Assembly (NCBI RefSeq): GCF_011064615.1
Contig: NZ_JAALJH010000050.1
Coordinates: 1 to 64,000 of the forward strand
Direction: 5' to 3'
Origin: Aquisphaera insulae
GTDB lineage: Bacteria > Planctomycetota > Planctomycetia > Isosphaerales > Isosphaeraceae
Length of the DNA: 64,000 nt
Below, piece by piece: positions 63,876-64,000 of this stretch; positions within the stretch are counted from its first letter, which is position 1, and every line of letters starts with the position of its first letter. The translations under genes and the position numbers were made by a program. The notes under the pieces are model-generated. The model made no database searches. It saw only the letters and a program-made list of their open reading frames with translations, and was not told the DNA's origin.

Positions 63876-63890
63876 CTAATTCATTAGTAG
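63876..63890. promoter_or_regulatory. Palindromic site CTAATTCATTAGTAG, copy 2
   Basis: Exact 15-base copy of the element at 63625-63639, 251 bases away and AT-rich in a GC-rich setting. The gene it would control may lie beyond the window edge. Confidence 0.45.
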
Positions 63891-64000
63891 GGTGGTCGAA
63901 AAGGCAAGTCAAGGCGGGGAGGGCGCAACCCGGCCGTCGAGAGGCCGTCGAGCGGACCTCCGCCAGCAATCTTGTGATGTCGCGGGCGGAGACGGCTCGC

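Larger units (their letters stand above)
63561..64000. other. Upstream region with repeated palindromic site
   Basis: No gene recognised to the right edge. It contains the two CTAATTCATTAGTAG copies listed separately. Remaining frames are short and basic. Confidence 0.5.

Noticed and set aside
1..64000. tRNA, rRNA and CRISPR arrays
   Set aside because: No cloverleaf-like T-arm patterns, rRNA blocks or regularly spaced repeats with unique spacers were noticed by eye; a tRNAscan-SE run would be decisive.

Overview
The window is high-GC bacterial DNA that reads as a planctomycete chromosome, most likely of the Isosphaeraceae type (Singulisphaera, Aquisphaera, Paludisphaera and relatives). Family content supports this: two DUF1559 prepilin-like proteins, a PSD1/planctomycete cytochrome C protein followed by a DUF1501 protein, two PEP-CTERM proteins, an ECF sigma factor translationally coupled to a WD40-tailed Ser/Thr kinase, a tricorn-like protease and a Lys/Ala-rich histone-like protein. 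The lineage is inferred from families only. No rRNA, tRNA or CRISPR array was seen.

Region 1 (1-14.7 kb) is loosely packed accessory DNA. It holds an IS481-like remnant, a propeller sensor protein, a CBS-type PLP enzyme, a stress pair (YsnF-like protein plus a 53-aa protein), a repeat-rich 1.5-kb gap, a membrane protein with a duplicated 5' end, a PEP-CTERM protein, an alpha/beta hydrolase, an orphan Dam-type methylase followed by a 724-aa unknown, and a PIN toxin/antitoxin pair. Short dispersed repeats recur between these genes.

Region 2 (14.7-26.4 kb, minus strand) carries a tricorn-like protease, a tandem universal stress protein and a P-type cation ATPase. The ATPase is preceded by a leader that strongly resembles a yybP-ykoY manganese riboswitch with a terminator. 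Upstream lie the WD40 kinase and the ECF sigma factor, which share an ATGA overlap.

Region 3 (26.6-34 kb) has secreted and surface proteins, a DUF1304 membrane protein, a GT4 glycosyltransferase, a propeller protein with a C-terminal haem-type motif, and a lipoprotein/DUF1559 pair.

Region 4 (34-38.7 kb, minus strand) is a tight four-gene phosphonate operon: an alkaline-phosphatase-superfamily protein, an MFS (OPA-type) transporter fused in one polypeptide to a PhnZ-like HD oxygenase, a TIGR03364-type FAD oxidoreductase and a phosphonatase-like HAD hydrolase. The transporter-PhnZ fusion is the most unusual gene here.

Region 5 (39-49.3 kb) has a sialidase-like protein, the PSD1/DUF1501 pair and an eight-PAS hybrid histidine kinase that overlaps the DUF1501 gene tail to tail.

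Region 6 (49.8-60.5 kb) is a C3/C4 acyl-CoA block: MeaB, then propionyl-CoA carboxylase beta and alpha, and after a Gfo/Idh/MocA oxidoreductase a class III polyhydroxyalkanoate cluster on the other strand (phasin, thiolase, PhaE-like, reductase, PhaC). Together these could move propionyl-CoA towards methylmalonyl-CoA or into storage polyester. Region 7 (61-64 kb) ends with the histone-like gene and a second lipoprotein/DUF1559 pair preceded by a repeated palindromic site.
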